Below the pieces are notes generated by a model. That model worked only from the letters and a program-made list of their open reading frames with translations, was not told the origin of the DNA and made no database searches. The position numbers and the translations under genes are program-made. Below, one piece after another: positions 16,278 to 25,347 of a DNA stretch of 64,000 bases (positions are counted from its first letter, which is position 1; each line of letters opens with the position of its first letter). Origin of the DNA: Cryomorphaceae bacterium (GTDB taxonomy: Bacteria > Bacteroidota > Bacteroidia > Flavobacteriales_D > Sanyastnellaceae); contig WGNM01000012.1 of NCBI GenBank assembly GCA_016124575.1, positions 28,173 to 92,172 of the forward strand. The letters are read 5' to 3'.

Positions 16278-18404
16278 ATGAAAGCATTTCCTATCTATTT
16301 TTTCCCGCTGCTTTTAATAGCTTGCGCACCGAAACAGCAAGATGAAAGCATGACGATTAAGTATCCGCAAACACGCATGGATGAAGTGGTTGACACCCTT
16401 TGGGGCGAAGCTGTTCCTGATCCGTACCGCTGGTTGGAAGACGACAGAGCAGAGGAAACCACTGCTTGGGTAAAGGCTCAAAATGCAGTAACTCGGGGGT
16501 TCCTCGATAGTATTCCGTTCCGAGCTGCTATTCGCGAACGTTACAAAGAGCTGTACAACTACGAAAAGGTTTCTTCACCTTATAAAGTGGGTGAGTGGTA
16601 CTTTATTTATAAAAACGACGGACTTCAGAATCAAGATGTTATCTACGTCAGAGAAGGCAGAAATGGTGATGATAAGGTGTTCATCGATGCAAATAAACTC
16701 AGCGCAGATGGCACGGTAACGATGAATTTAATGGGGGCTTCTGACGATAATAAATACATGGCTGTGGTGCGCAATGAAGCCGGGTCAGACTGGGGACAAA
16801 TCCGCGTTATGGATATCGCAACAGGTCAAGAAACTGGCGATGTGCTGAAATGGGTGAAGTTCTCTGGGGCAGCCTGGCACAACAATGGTTTTTTCTATAG
16901 CCGCTACCCTGAGCCAAAAGAAGGCACTGAATTGAGCGGCGAAAATACGTTTCATAGCATCTATTACCACGAACTGGGGACTGATCAGAGTGCTGATAAA
17001 TTGGTTTACTCGAACGACAATGCCCCAAACATGTATCACTGGTGCGGGGTGTCTGAAGATGGTAAATACCTTTTCGTTTATGCCGCAACAGGTACCGATG
17101 GCTATGAGTGTTTCTACAAAGACTTATCTGCTGAAGAAAGTCAGTTTGTAACCCTCTTCTCTGGCTTTGAATACAAAAACACGGTTATCGATCACATCGA
17201 TGGAAGGTTCTTGGTAATGACAGATATGGATGCGCCGAAATACCGTTTGGTGTCCATTGACCCAAAATCTCCCGCTAAAGAAAATTGGATCGAGATAATT
17301 CCTGAATCAGAACATTTGCTAGAAGGTGCTTCAACGGGTGGTGGCGCTCTGTTTGCCACCTACCTTGAAAATGCGAATAGCAGAATTTATAGGATGAAGT
17401 ACGATGGGTCAGAAAGAAAAGCAATCGCTTTGCCTGATCAAACAGGATCTGCAGGTGGTTTCTCTGGTAAATTAGAAGACAAAACGTTGTTCTATTCGTT
17501 CACGTCGTTTACTTACCCAACTTCTGTTTACGAGTACGATGTAGAATCAGGCGAATCAACGCTTTTCTATGCTCCTAAACTGGCCTTTGACCCTTCTCTA
17601 TATGAGTCGAAAGAGGTGTTTTACAAGAGTAAAGACGGTACTGAAGTTTCTTTGTTCTTGGTGCATAAAAAAGGACTGGTAAAGGATGGAAAACGACCGA
17701 CTCTGCTATACGGCTACGGTGGTTTCAATGTGTCTCTCACACCTAGCTTCAGCACTTCCAATGTGATTCTTCTGGAACAGGGTGGCGTGTACGCAATGGC
17801 AAACCTGAGAGGGGGTGGTGAATATGGTGAAGAATGGCACAAGGGCGGCATGCTTTTGAATAAGCAAAATGTCTTCGATGATTTCATCTCTGCTGCCGAC
17901 TACCTCGTTAGTGAAGGCTATACAAGCAAAGATTTTCTGGCCATCGCGGGTGGTTCAAATGGCGGACTATTGGTGGGGGCTTGCATGACACAAGCGCCTG
18001 AGAAATTTAAAGTGGCTTTTCCTGCCGTAGGTGTTATGGATATGCTGCGCTACCACAAGTTTACTGTGGGTTGGGGATGGATTCCTGAATATGGCTGCGC
18101 CGATAGCAGTAAGGTGGATTTCGATAATTTGAAAGGATACTCTCCTTACCACAATCTGAAAGATGGAACGAATTATCCTGCTACTATGATCACAACTGCC
18201 GATCACGATGACCGCGTTGTTCCTGCTCATAGCTTCAAATTTGCCGCTCGTCTGCAAGCTGCTCACAAGGGAAGTAACCCTGTGCTTATTCGTATTGAAG
18301 AAAACGCCGGACACGGTGCTGGAAAGCCAACCGATAAGGTGCTCGATGAGCAAGCTGATAAGTGGGCGTTTATGTTCGCAAATATGGACTTGATTTACAA
18401 GTGA
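16278..18404 (+). CDS. Prolyl oligopeptidase family serine peptidase (S9A), lipoprotein
   Basis: The 708-residue enzyme starts at the ATG at 16278 and has a lipobox-like signal (FPLLLIACAPK), so it is probably a periplasmic lipoprotein. PDPYRWLEDD at the start of the propeller domain is the S9A signature. The C-terminal hydrolase domain contains LYGYGGFNVSLTP, MANLRGGGEYGEEWH, GGSNGGLLVG with nucleophile Ser560, TADHDDRVVPAHS with the catalytic Asp and ENAGHGAGK with the catalytic His. It should cleave peptides shorter than about 30 residues after proline. TAATTTCG at 16252-16259 is a promoter-like element. All active-site residues are intact. Confidence 0.92.
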   Translation: MKAFPIYFFPLLLIACAPKQQDESMTIKYPQTRMDEVVDTLWGEAVPDPYRWLEDDRAEETTAWVKAQNAVTRGFLDSIPFRAAIRERYKELYNYEKVSSPYKVGEWYFIYKNDGLQNQDVIYVREGRNGDDKVFIDANKLSADGTVTMNLMGASDDNKYMAVVRNEAGSDWGQIRVMDIATGQETGDVLKWVKFSGAAWHNNGFFYSRYPEPKEGTELSGENTFHSIYYHELGTDQSADKLVYSNDNAPNMYHWCGVSEDGKYLFVYAATGTDGYECFYKDLSAEESQFVTLFSGFEYKNTVIDHIDGRFLVMTDMDAPKYRLVSIDPKSPAKENWIEIIPESEHLLEGASTGGGALFATYLENANSRIYRMKYDGSERKAIALPDQTGSAGGFSGKLEDKTLFYSFTSFTYPTSVYEYDVESGESTLFYAPKLAFDPSLYESKEVFYKSKDGTEVSLFLVHKKGLVKDGKRPTLLYGYGGFNVSLTPSFSTSNVILLEQGGVYAMANLRGGGEYGEEWHKGGMLLNKQNVFDDFISAADYLVSEGYTSKDFLAIAGGSNGGLLVGACMTQAPEKFKVAFPAVGVMDMLRYHKFTVGWGWIPEYGCADSSKVDFDNLKGYSPYHNLKDGTNYPATMITTADHDDRVVPAHSFKFAARLQAAHKGSNPVLIRIEENAGHGAGKPTDKVLDEQADKWAFMFANMDLIYK

Positions 18405-18446
18405 GTTTTATAAGTAGCTGATTTATAGTTATTTAAGATTTTTTTG

Positions 18447-18496
18447 AATTATCCGTGAATTTGCAATTTTGCAACTTCGCGGATAATTTTTTTTAC
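18447..18496 (+). terminator. Hairpin of the repeat family acting as terminator
   Basis: Arms 18447-18459 and 18476-18488 form 13 pairs with one G-U; the loop holds TTGCAATTTTGCAA, itself palindromic. A run of eight T follows, so it should terminate the S9 peptidase transcript. Its arm and core resemble the hairpins at 8709-8752 and 5126-5172. Confidence 0.75.
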
Positions 18497-18505
18497 CCTA
18501 AAAAA

Positions 18506-20719
18506 CTAGTCGATTTGCTCCCCGGTAACAACCAACTCAAAAGCTTCTTCACGGATATTCGTAAACACGAAAATCTTCCTGATAAAAACCCCCGATTGTT
18601 CTCCTGATTCATACTCTAAATCAACGGTGGTGCGCTCTCCAGGTAACAATTGCTGCTTCTTTAAAACAGGGATAGTGCAAGAGCATGAACTGGGTATAGA
18701 GTCGATAATAAGGGTGTCGGTACCGGTGTTTTGAATGAAAACCTGTGCTTTGAATTTTGAATTCTTAGCTATCGGTCCTAAGTCAATGACCTGCTCGCTG
18801 AACTGTATCGCCGCAAATAAGCTGTCTGGCATGCCGCGCTGTACACTCTGTATCTCGATTTTTCGCTCCAAGCGGGCTCCCAAACTGTAAATAGATTCTT
18901 TCTCGTCGGTCAACTCATCACTCACGGTTTGGTTGGCGGCGTATTCGCCAAAGGGAACAGCTACAAATCGCAAGGTGGCGTGGTTGGGAGCATTGGCGGC
19001 AATGTATGGTTTGAAGGCTCCTCCCAATGCGTCAGACATGTAGTTTCGCAATGATGCAATTCTTCGTCGGGTGAGGTTTACGTTGTAATCTGATTTGGCT
19101 CGTGGCGATGCGAATCCTTTGATGGTGAGCTCAATGCTGTATCCTTTTTCAAGCTCTTTGAGCAACAAATCACAAAAGGTGCCCAAATCATTTAGTCCTT
19201 TGTCGAGCTTTAAGGTGTAAAAGCTAGATACGTCAATCAAGGCGTCTTCTTTCTCTTCACTGCCCATGCCTTTGGTGTTCTCTCGCTCGTATTTTTCTTT
19301 CAATGTGTAATACGAATCGTAACAAGCTTGGTATGAAAGGGTTGTGGTGGTGTCTCGACTGTTGGGGTTGGGCTCGTCGTTATGAAAATACAAGGTCACA
19401 GGTAGGTAATAATTCAACTCTGCGAGCGATTGATACACTGTGGGCTCTTCACTTTCTTGTTTCAATGAATCCGCAAACGCTATGAGAAAGAGGTCGTTGC
19501 AACAAAAGGTCTCGCTCTCTTTGGGCTGGGTGCGATTCGATGATAAATACCCTTGCGCTGTAGATTCGAAATAGCGGTAGTACAAATCATTTACGCTGGA
19601 ATTTATGGGTGCCTGCATGTTTTCGGCGATGTCGAAACTGCGCGGCCAACCTCGACTTCTGAAAATGTCATAACCACCAAAACCGGGGTGCCCGTCGGAA
19701 CTGAAAAACAATTGGTTGTTGAGGTAATATGGACTGATTTCATCACCCATGGTGTTCACATTATCGCCCGCATTAACAGGTGGTTCCCATTGTCCGTTCG
19801 GACTTCTGAAACTCCACCAAATGTCCATGCCGCCTCGGGTACCTTTGCGGTTCGATGAGTAGAAAAGGACTTCTTTTCCGTCATAAACGCCTATCCATGG
19901 CATGGTCGAGCGGATGCCTGTTTGGTTAACTACGGCGATCGATTCTGGATCGTGTATGCTGCCATCTGTAACCTGTGCCTCGAAAATCAAACAGGTCGAA
20001 TCACGGCACTCGCTGTAATACGCGCGCTGTCCATCAGGCGAAAAGACAAGATTTCCAAAATCTACTTGGTTGGATAGTTTGAACGTATAGGCTTCATCAA
20101 CGGTGTAGAATGTGCCTGATTTTGTGGCGCGCTTGATGCCTAAAAATGAACCCGACTGTCCGGTGTAAAAGAGTGTGCTGTCAATCAAATATGCACTAAA
20201 CTCAGAAACGGGTGTGTTGATGTTGCCTTCGAGTGGACTAACAGTTACTCCTCTGGTTTCTCTGCTGTTCAATGCAAGTGTGCAACCTTCTGCTTCTTTG
20301 GTGGCCCGCTCAACTAGGCCGCTACCTGAACGTTTGTTCTTTTTAGCGTACTTCTGAAAATTGCGCAGTGCTGTCTCGTATTTGCCCTGGTACTTCTGCA
20401 TCAAAGCAAGGTAAAACTGTCCGTCAGGATTTATTTTCCCTTTGTCTTTCGCGAAACTCTTGTCATAAAGCCGCTCTGCTTCGCGGTAATCACGACTTTG
20501 TCGAAGCGCATCAGCATAATGAACGGTGATGTCGAAATCTGAACTGTCGAGCACATAAACTTCCTTTAGACAGGCGGCAACGCGCACGGGATCTTCGTCG
20601 TCTCTCGCTTCTTCAGCCAGCTTCAACCATTGATTCCGAGATTGCCCAATGGATGAAAACGATGCCATCATCAAAACAATGATTATCGCTTTCGCAGATG
20701 TTGTTTCTACTCGGTTCAT
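18506..20719 (-). CDS. OmpA-family envelope protein: TPR, PD40 propeller, OmpA, DUF1573
   Basis: The 737-residue exported protein has four parts. Residues about 30-140 form TPR-like helices (FDITVHYADALRQSRDYREA). Residues about 150-390 carry WD40/PD40 propeller motifs (NLVFSPDGQRAYYSE, VLFYSSNRKGTRGGMDIWW, QLFFSSDGHPGFGGYDIF). Residues about 500-620 hold an OmpA peptidoglycan-binding domain (IKGFASPRAKSDYNVNLTR). The last 90 residues are a DUF1573/ASPM-like Ig fold (FIQNTGTDTLIIDSIPSSCS). The first three parts match PorE, which anchors the type IX secretion machine to peptidoglycan, but DUF1573 replaces the place where other architectures differ. TACCTTCG lies 6 bases before its ATG. Confidence 0.85.
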   Translation of the reverse strand: MNRVETTSAKAIIIVLMMASFSSIGQSRNQWLKLAEEARDDEDPVRVAACLKEVYVLDSSDFDITVHYADALRQSRDYREAERLYDKSFAKDKGKINPDGQFYLALMQKYQGKYETALRNFQKYAKKNKRSGSGLVERATKEAEGCTLALNSRETRGVTVSPLEGNINTPVSEFSAYLIDSTLFYTGQSGSFLGIKRATKSGTFYTVDEAYTFKLSNQVDFGNLVFSPDGQRAYYSECRDSTCLIFEAQVTDGSIHDPESIAVVNQTGIRSTMPWIGVYDGKEVLFYSSNRKGTRGGMDIWWSFRSPNGQWEPPVNAGDNVNTMGDEISPYYLNNQLFFSSDGHPGFGGYDIFRSRGWPRSFDIAENMQAPINSSVNDLYYRYFESTAQGYLSSNRTQPKESETFCCNDLFLIAFADSLKQESEEPTVYQSLAELNYYLPVTLYFHNDEPNPNSRDTTTTLSYQACYDSYYTLKEKYERENTKGMGSEEKEDALIDVSSFYTLKLDKGLNDLGTFCDLLLKELEKGYSIELTIKGFASPRAKSDYNVNLTRRRIASLRNYMSDALGGAFKPYIAANAPNHATLRFVAVPFGEYAANQTVSDELTDEKESIYSLGARLERKIEIQSVQRGMPDSLFAAIQFSEQVIDLGPIAKNSKFKAQVFIQNTGTDTLIIDSIPSSCSCTIPVLKKQQLLPGERTTVDLEYESGEQSGVFIRKIFVFTNIREEAFELVVTGEQID

Positions 20720-20761
20720 GCTGTTCGAAGGTAGAAAGTCTTTCGCAATTGTCCGAACAGT

Positions 20762-21133
20762 TCAAGAAGTTTGCTTTTCCACTACTGCAAAATGATGGCC
20801 TACAAGCACAATTCCGGTCTTATCTTTCAAGAAATCAAGCGACAATCCAGGTGATCGTCCTTTTTTCTTAAGCTCAAATTGTCCGCTACTTGTTAAAGCT
20901 ATAATGTACTGCTGCGCCGGGAAAAGGCCTTTGCGCTTGAAGGTTATAACGTCCCACGCAAATAAGGCGCGGTTGTTCTTGTCTTTGATGCCGCAAAATG
21001 GATCAATATCTTCAAATTGAATCTCTATACCGGTCCACCAAAAAAAGTCCCTACTGTAAAAGTGTGTTCCCTCTTCGGTGCGCCGATATCCTCTGATTCG
21101 ATTTCCTGATCTCAAACGACACAACTCTTGCAT
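20762..21133 (-). CDS. Hypothetical protein
   Basis: The frame encodes about 123 residues from the ATG at 21133, without a signal peptide. Visible features are aromatic strands (FYSRDFFWWTGIEI) and alternating hydrophobic stretches (YIIALTSSGQFEL, TGIVLVGHHFAVV) that suggest a small beta-rich fold. It follows the YceI gene on the same strand after 113 bases and ends 43 bases before the OmpA-family gene's start. I do not recognise the family. Coding looks likely from codon pattern and lack of a better overlapping frame. Confidence 0.5.
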   Translation of the reverse strand: MQELCRLRSGNRIRGYRRTEEGTHFYSRDFFWWTGIEIQFEDIDPFCGIKDKNNRALFAWDVITFKRKGLFPAQQYIIALTSSGQFELKKKGRSPGLSLDFLKDKTGIVLVGHHFAVVEKQTS

Positions 21134-21246
21134 GCGAAGAAAACAGGTAACTGGCAAGAAGGTTCATTCGTGCTTTATTAATTGCTCTTTGATCATGCAA
21201 AAGCAAAAGCAGGTCGACAAATTGTTGCCGCCCTGCTTTTGTGATA

Positions 21247-21768
21247 TTATGCTTTCGCCAGTTGTATGTTGCCGACGATTTTGATGTCTTCACTCACCAA
21301 CATGCCGCCCGCTTCTGTAATGGCATTCCAGGTCAATCCGAAATCTTTGCGGTTGATCTTGCCGTTTAATTCAAAGCCTGCTTTTGTATTTCCCCAAGGA
21401 TCATTAGCGATGCCGTTGAAGTCAAGGTCGAAGATCACTTTGTTTGTGGTTCCGCGTACAGTCAAATCTCCAGCTAGCTTGTCGCCTGTCACATGTCCTG
21501 AAAAATGCATGGTAGGGTAGGTGGCTGCTGCAAAAAAATCGTCCGATTTCAAGTGGTTGTCGCGATCAGCCTGGTTGGTGTCTATGCTGTTTATATCAAC
21601 GGTAATTTCTACTCTCGCACCTTCAAAGCTGTCGTCGCTGCCGTGTATCTCCCCTGAGAAGCTCTTGAAACTTCCTGTCACGGTAGAAATTAGGAGGTGC
21701 TTTACTTTAAACTGCAATTCGCTGTGAGCGGCGTCCACTGCCCACTTGGTTGTTGTCGATGTCTCCAT
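21247..21768 (-). CDS. YceI-family lipocalin-like protein
   Basis: The 173-residue protein has the YceI fold: WAVDAAHSELQFKVKHLLIS at the start, then GSFKSFSGEI, NHLKSDDFFAAATYPTMHF, and LTVRGTTNKV. The family is an isoprenoid-binding beta-barrel; this copy has no signal peptide, so it is probably cytosolic, as in many Bacteroidota copies. It lies 24 bases downstream of the pirin gene, forming a two-gene operon. Pirin and YceI co-occur in several phyla and are sometimes stress-induced, but the joint function is unknown. Confidence 0.9.
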   Translation of the reverse strand: METSTTTKWAVDAAHSELQFKVKHLLISTVTGSFKSFSGEIHGSDDSFEGARVEITVDINSIDTNQADRDNHLKSDDFFAAATYPTMHFSGHVTGDKLAGDLTVRGTTNKVIFDLDFNGIANDPWGNTKAGFELNGKINRKDFGLTWNAITEAGGMLVSEDIKIVGNIQLAKA

Positions 21769-21792
21769 GATCTTTTCTGTATGAATTAAAAT

Positions 21793-22641
21793 TTATAAAA
21801 CGCCCATGCGCCCTTCTTGGTAATCGCGCATGGCTTGATGAATTTCTTCGTTGGTATTCATCACAAATGGACCGTAACTGGCCAATGGAGCATTGGTGGG
21901 TTCTCCATGACAAAACAAGAGTGTGAGGCCAGTAACAGATGCAATGTCTATGTATCCGCCGGTTGAGGCGAACTCAATAAGTTGATGCGTTGCGGTTGAC
22001 TGTCCGTTCACTTCTGCCTCTCCCGAAACGATGTAAAACAATACGTTCCTACCCCCTGGGACGGTGAGCTGCAAGTGCTTGCCAGGTTCCATGTGTATGC
22101 TGCTACTTACATGGCCGGTCAAACTTTCAATGGGGCCACGATGCTCCTCAATCTGCCCTGAAACAAGGTTGATAAGGATTCCATCTTGTTGAATTTGTGT
22201 TATTTCGTTAGACTGAAGTCCGTGGTAGTTCGGCGGGGTCATTTTTTTCTCTGGCGGCAAGTTGAACCAAAGCTGAATAACTTCCAGTTCACCTCCGTGC
22301 TCGCGAAAATGTGCTGATGATTCTTCGGCATGCACAATTCCACTACCCGCTGTCATCCATTGCACTCCTCCTTCAGTAATATTGCTTACATGTCCTGTAG
22401 AGTCGCGGTGCTGCAATTCGCCTTTCAATATAAAAGTGAGGGTCTCAAATCCTCTGTGCGGGTGGGGCCCAAATGGCAATCCGTCATTGTGTTTGCCGTA
22501 AACCGTTGGTCCGTGGTGGTTGATCAATATAAAGGGGTCGATCTGTCGTACGCCGCGATTTGGCAATGCTGTCCATGTTGGCAATTGGTCCATGTGCGCT
22601 TCTACAGACTCGTGTATGGCTTGTATTTCCAGTTGTTTCAT
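21793..22641 (-). CDS. Pirin-family protein (cytosolic bicupin)
   Basis: The 282-residue protein has the two pirin cupins. The first contains DPFILINHHGPT, then FGPHPHRGFETLTFILKG and the metal-ligand pattern continuing to GGVQWMTAGSGIVHAEES. The second is degenerate (GRNVLFYIVSGEAEVNG). Iron-binding residues H, H, H and E appear conserved, so quercetinase-like activity is possible. It shares an operon with YceI and faces a Crp/Fnr regulator gene 71 bases away, which may control it. A REP-like inverted repeat lies just before its ATG. Confidence 0.9.
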   Translation of the reverse strand: MKQLEIQAIHESVEAHMDQLPTWTALPNRGVRQIDPFILINHHGPTVYGKHNDGLPFGPHPHRGFETLTFILKGELQHRDSTGHVSNITEGGVQWMTAGSGIVHAEESSAHFREHGGELEVIQLWFNLPPEKKMTPPNYHGLQSNEITQIQQDGILINLVSGQIEEHRGPIESLTGHVSSSIHMEPGKHLQLTVPGGRNVLFYIVSGEAEVNGQSTATHQLIEFASTGGYIDIASVTGLTLLFCHGEPTNAPLASYGPFVMNTNEEIHQAMRDYQEGRMGVL

Positions 22642-22657
22642 GAACGTTTATTTTTAT

Positions 22658-22672
22658 CCTGCCAGCGGCAGG
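22658..22672. repeat. REP-like inverted repeat (CCTGCC / GGCAGG)
   Basis: Six-base arms with AGC between them, followed by GATG, in the 71-base gap between the divergent pirin and Crp/Fnr genes. It matches the element at 8228-8242. Confidence 0.45.
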
Positions 22673-22712
22673 GATGTTGAAGCAAATTTACTTTGATACT
22701 TTGCTGTAAAGA

Positions 22713-23357
22713 ATGAACCTAGTTTCAGATGTGTCTTATCTTTTTATTTTCGAACTTAGTGGGGTGAGTATTGATGAAGTAAAACACCGGTTGCTGCGCT
22801 ATGTATGCCTCTCAGATGAGGAGGCTAAAGCTTTTCTAGATGTCCTTGAACCTTTCGAACTATCGAAAAAGGATGTCCTTGTTGAGGTTAATACGCATTG
22901 CCGCTATTTCTATTGGGTGCAAGAGGGGTATTTGATGAACTTTCAAACCGATGTTAAGGGGTTCGATCATGTGCTGCAATTTGCCATTGCGAACTGGTGG
23001 ACGGCTGATTTGGGAAGTTACTTGCAAGGTACACTTGCTACTTACCGCATCGTGGCACTTACCAATTGCAAACTGCTCGGAATTTCGAAGGAGAATCTCG
23101 ATAGCTTGCTTGAAAGATATCCTGCATTTGAGCGGTATTTTAGAATCATCTTTCAAAATGCGCTGGTAAACCACCAAAAGCGTATCATTCAAAATGTGGC
23201 TTTTCAAGCCGATGTGCGGTACGATGAATTTAACAAGCAATTTCCTGGTATTGAATTGATTGTACCCTTAAAGCATGTGGCTTCGTACTTGGGCATCACG
23301 CCGCAGTTTCTCAGTAAACTCCGCAAACGTTCGTTGTTCAATTCGAACCCGTCATGA
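22713..23357 (+). CDS. Crp/Fnr-family transcriptional regulator
   Basis: The 214-residue protein has a cNMP-binding-like beta-roll (FELSKKDVLVEVNTHCRYFYW, here split as FELSKKDVLVEV and NTHCRYFYW, and GYLMNFQTD) and a C-terminal helix-turn-helix (LKHVASYLGITPQFLSKLRK). The ligand is unknown. It is divergent from the pirin-YceI pair, its likely target, and its stop overlaps the start of an AlbA_2-domain gene by 4 bases (ATGA), so the two are translationally coupled. TACTTTGC (22697-22704) is a near match to the -7 element. The family resembles the regulator at 9379 but differs in the recognition helix. Confidence 0.85.
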   Translation: MNLVSDVSYLFIFELSGVSIDEVKHRLLRYVCLSDEEAKAFLDVLEPFELSKKDVLVEVNTHCRYFYWVQEGYLMNFQTDVKGFDHVLQFAIANWWTADLGSYLQGTLATYRIVALTNCKLLGISKENLDSLLERYPAFERYFRIIFQNALVNHQKRIIQNVAFQADVRYDEFNKQFPGIELIVPLKHVASYLGITPQFLSKLRKRSLFNSNPS

Positions 23358-24313
23358 AAAAGTTGGATGTGAGGGTCGAGTACCCGCTAAAGGTTAAGAA
23401 GTACACGAAGGCTCACCTCGATTACTTGATTCGTTCACAAGCTGAAGAGTCGGTGCACATTGAGTTTAAATCGGGCGCAGCACTCGGTAGTGCCGATCAA
23501 CTGAAAAAGGAAATCTCAAAAGATGTCTCTGCTTTCGCCAACTCCGATGGGGGTATCATTATTTATGGTCTGGCTGAACGCAATCATACGGCGGCAGGTT
23601 TCGCTTTTGTCGATGGCAATGAATACTCGAAAGAATGGCTCGAACAGGTTATTAATTCGAAAATCAAACGCCGTATTCCTGATCTTACAATCGATGTTAT
23701 TCGTGTGCAAAATAAAATAAGCCAGAGTGTCTATGTGGTTCGCATTCCGCGTAGTTATGAAGCTCCTCACATGGCTTCCGATGGTCGGTTTTATAAGCGG
23801 TGGAATTTTGAATCTGCTCACATGGAGGAGTTTGAGGTGAGGGATTTGTTTCACCGGACAACGGATACGATGATCAAACTGAGGCCTGTTGAATTCAATG
23901 GTGAGGTGAAAAGCAACAAAGGCGGTAAAATCGATGTCTTTCGCCTCCATGTGGTCATCGATGTCCAAAATGAAAGTCGCAGCATTGAACATACGTACAA
24001 AACGATCCTCCGTATGCCGAAATCGTTGTACGACAATGGGGTAAAGAAGCAATCTCTCGCGAAATATTTCAGGAAGTTTCAACGTGATCAAGCTGTTTTG
24101 AATGTCCCAGGTACAACGCCGCTTTTCGGAAAGGAAGTGAATACGGTGGCAAATTTTTTCTTCGATATTCGAAGGGATGATTTGTCAGATCTAAGTAAAA
24201 ATCCGTTCAAAATCCGTTTCTACTACACAAATGGTATTTACGAGCTGGAATACTATCTCGATACAAAGCTGAAGCTGAATGGTAAAATCTTGAAGGAGGA
24301 TGATTTCGCCTAA
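23354..24313 (+). CDS. AlbA_2 (Schlafen-type) domain protein
   Basis: The 319-residue protein carries an AlbA_2 domain at about residues 30-160: ESVHIEFKSGAALGSADQL, KEISKDVSAFANSDGGIIIYG (shown as its parts KEISKDVSAFAN and SDGGIIIYG), and later RFYKRWNFES. This fold is found in bacterial ATP-binding regulators and in Schlafen nucleases, and its E-x-K plus acidic residues can be nuclease-like. The C-terminal half (170-319) is a beta-rich domain without a recognised family. It is coupled to the Crp/Fnr gene and could modulate it or act as an effector. Whether it cuts nucleic acid is not shown. Confidence 0.75.
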   Translation: MKKLDVRVEYPLKVKKYTKAHLDYLIRSQAEESVHIEFKSGAALGSADQLKKEISKDVSAFANSDGGIIIYGLAERNHTAAGFAFVDGNEYSKEWLEQVINSKIKRRIPDLTIDVIRVQNKISQSVYVVRIPRSYEAPHMASDGRFYKRWNFESAHMEEFEVRDLFHRTTDTMIKLRPVEFNGEVKSNKGGKIDVFRLHVVIDVQNESRSIEHTYKTILRMPKSLYDNGVKKQSLAKYFRKFQRDQAVLNVPGTTPLFGKEVNTVANFFFDIRRDDLSDLSKNPFKIRFYYTNGIYELEYYLDTKLKLNGKILKEDDFA

Positions 24314-24348
24314 TCTTCTGCGGGTATGGTTTTTCTGTTTGAGAATAA

Positions 24349-24356
24349 TACCTTTG
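24349..24356 (+). promoter_or_regulatory. -7 promoter element TACCTTTG
   Basis: An exact TAnnTTTG match ends 5 bases before the ATG at 24362. It decides that start over the upstream ATG at 24326. Confidence 0.5.
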
Positions 24357-24361
24357 ATCGC

Positions 24362-25345
24362 ATGAAAAAATACTATCCATCCATTACGCTGCTGCGCGGT
24401 ATAGCAGCAATGATGGTTTGTGTTTACCACATTTTCTCTTATTCAGATGAGCGTGGTTCTCTGTTGCCTTTGCAAGATCCACTTCGCAAAATCGCTGCCT
24501 ACGGCTCTGAAGGGGTTTTTATGTTCTTTGTGATTTCTGGATTTGTAATCCCACTTTCTCTGTTTCATTCAGGTTTTAAACTGGGCGATTTTCCGCGTTA
24601 CATCGCTCGCAGGTGGGTGCGCATCGAATTGCCCTACCTCGCAGCTCTGCTGATCATGCTGGTGGATCGCTTCATTATGCATCGGAATTGGAACATCGAT
24701 TTCGGCATCGACTGGCAAATCATTGTCCACCATATCTTTTACACGATTCCGTTCTCTAACTACCCTTGGATCAATGTCATTTTCTGGACGTTGGCCATTG
24801 AACTTCAATTTTATGTGGTGGTGGGTGTGCTATTTTCTCTGCTGAACTCTCCGAAGAAATGGGTGCCTTATGTAGCAATTGCGATATTTACTTTGTCGCC
24901 GTTGGTGATAGAAGATGCGCGCTTTGTTTTCCATTATGCTCCTCTTTTTGCAATGGGAATGTATGTGTTGCACGCGAAAAAAATCGATCAAAACAAGCTT
25001 GTTTCCGCTGCCGTAATATCGGCGATAGCGGTGTTTTCGTTGTGGCTGCACGGACCTAAGATGGCGGGTATAGCTTACCTCTCGGCGTTGTTTATACTGT
25101 TGGTCGATATGAAGAAAAATACGGGCAAGTGGCTGGGAGAGCGTTCGTATTCGCTCTATCTAATTCACGGTGCTGTTGGCCTTCATGTGATCCACTTTCT
25201 TTACGAATATGCAGAAGTATACATCCTTCGTGTTGTGCTCGCTCTTCTCGGAATCGCTGCATCGGTTGCGGTGGCGCATTACTTTTGGTACTTCGTTGAA
25301 GACAAAGCCCGGAAGTTTTCAAAGAGGATTGATGTTAAAAAGTAA
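24362..25345 (+). CDS. Acyltransferase family 3 (OafA/YrhL-like) membrane protein
   Basis: The 327-residue inner-membrane protein has about ten hydrophobic helices. The N-terminus ITLLRGIAAMMVCVYHIF carries the R-x10-H catalytic pair of the family, and VFMFFVISGFVIPLSLF is the next signature. SYSLYLIHGAVG is the conserved late motif. Such enzymes move acetyl or other acyl groups onto cell-surface sugars; the acceptor is unknown. The start was chosen from MKKYYPSITLL and the promoter element just before it. It converges with the cytochrome operon, whose stop is 3 bases away. Confidence 0.9.
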   Translation: MKKYYPSITLLRGIAAMMVCVYHIFSYSDERGSLLPLQDPLRKIAAYGSEGVFMFFVISGFVIPLSLFHSGFKLGDFPRYIARRWVRIELPYLAALLIMLVDRFIMHRNWNIDFGIDWQIIVHHIFYTIPFSNYPWINVIFWTLAIELQFYVVVGVLFSLLNSPKKWVPYVAIAIFTLSPLVIEDARFVFHYAPLFAMGMYVLHAKKIDQNKLVSAAVISAIAVFSLWLHGPKMAGIAYLSALFILLVDMKKNTGKWLGERSYSLYLIHGAVGLHVIHFLYEYAEVYILRVVLALLGIAASVAVAHYFWYFVEDKARKFSKRIDVKK

Positions 25346-25347
25346 GT

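Noticed and set aside
21051..21293. 80-codon minus frame overlapping the hypothetical protein and YceI
   Set aside because: It overlaps the YceI gene end and has no motif; the 20762-21133 frame fits the gap better.
23516..24091. 191-codon antisense frame in the AlbA_2 gene
   Set aside because: The sense frame carries the recognisable AlbA_2 domain; the antisense frame has none.
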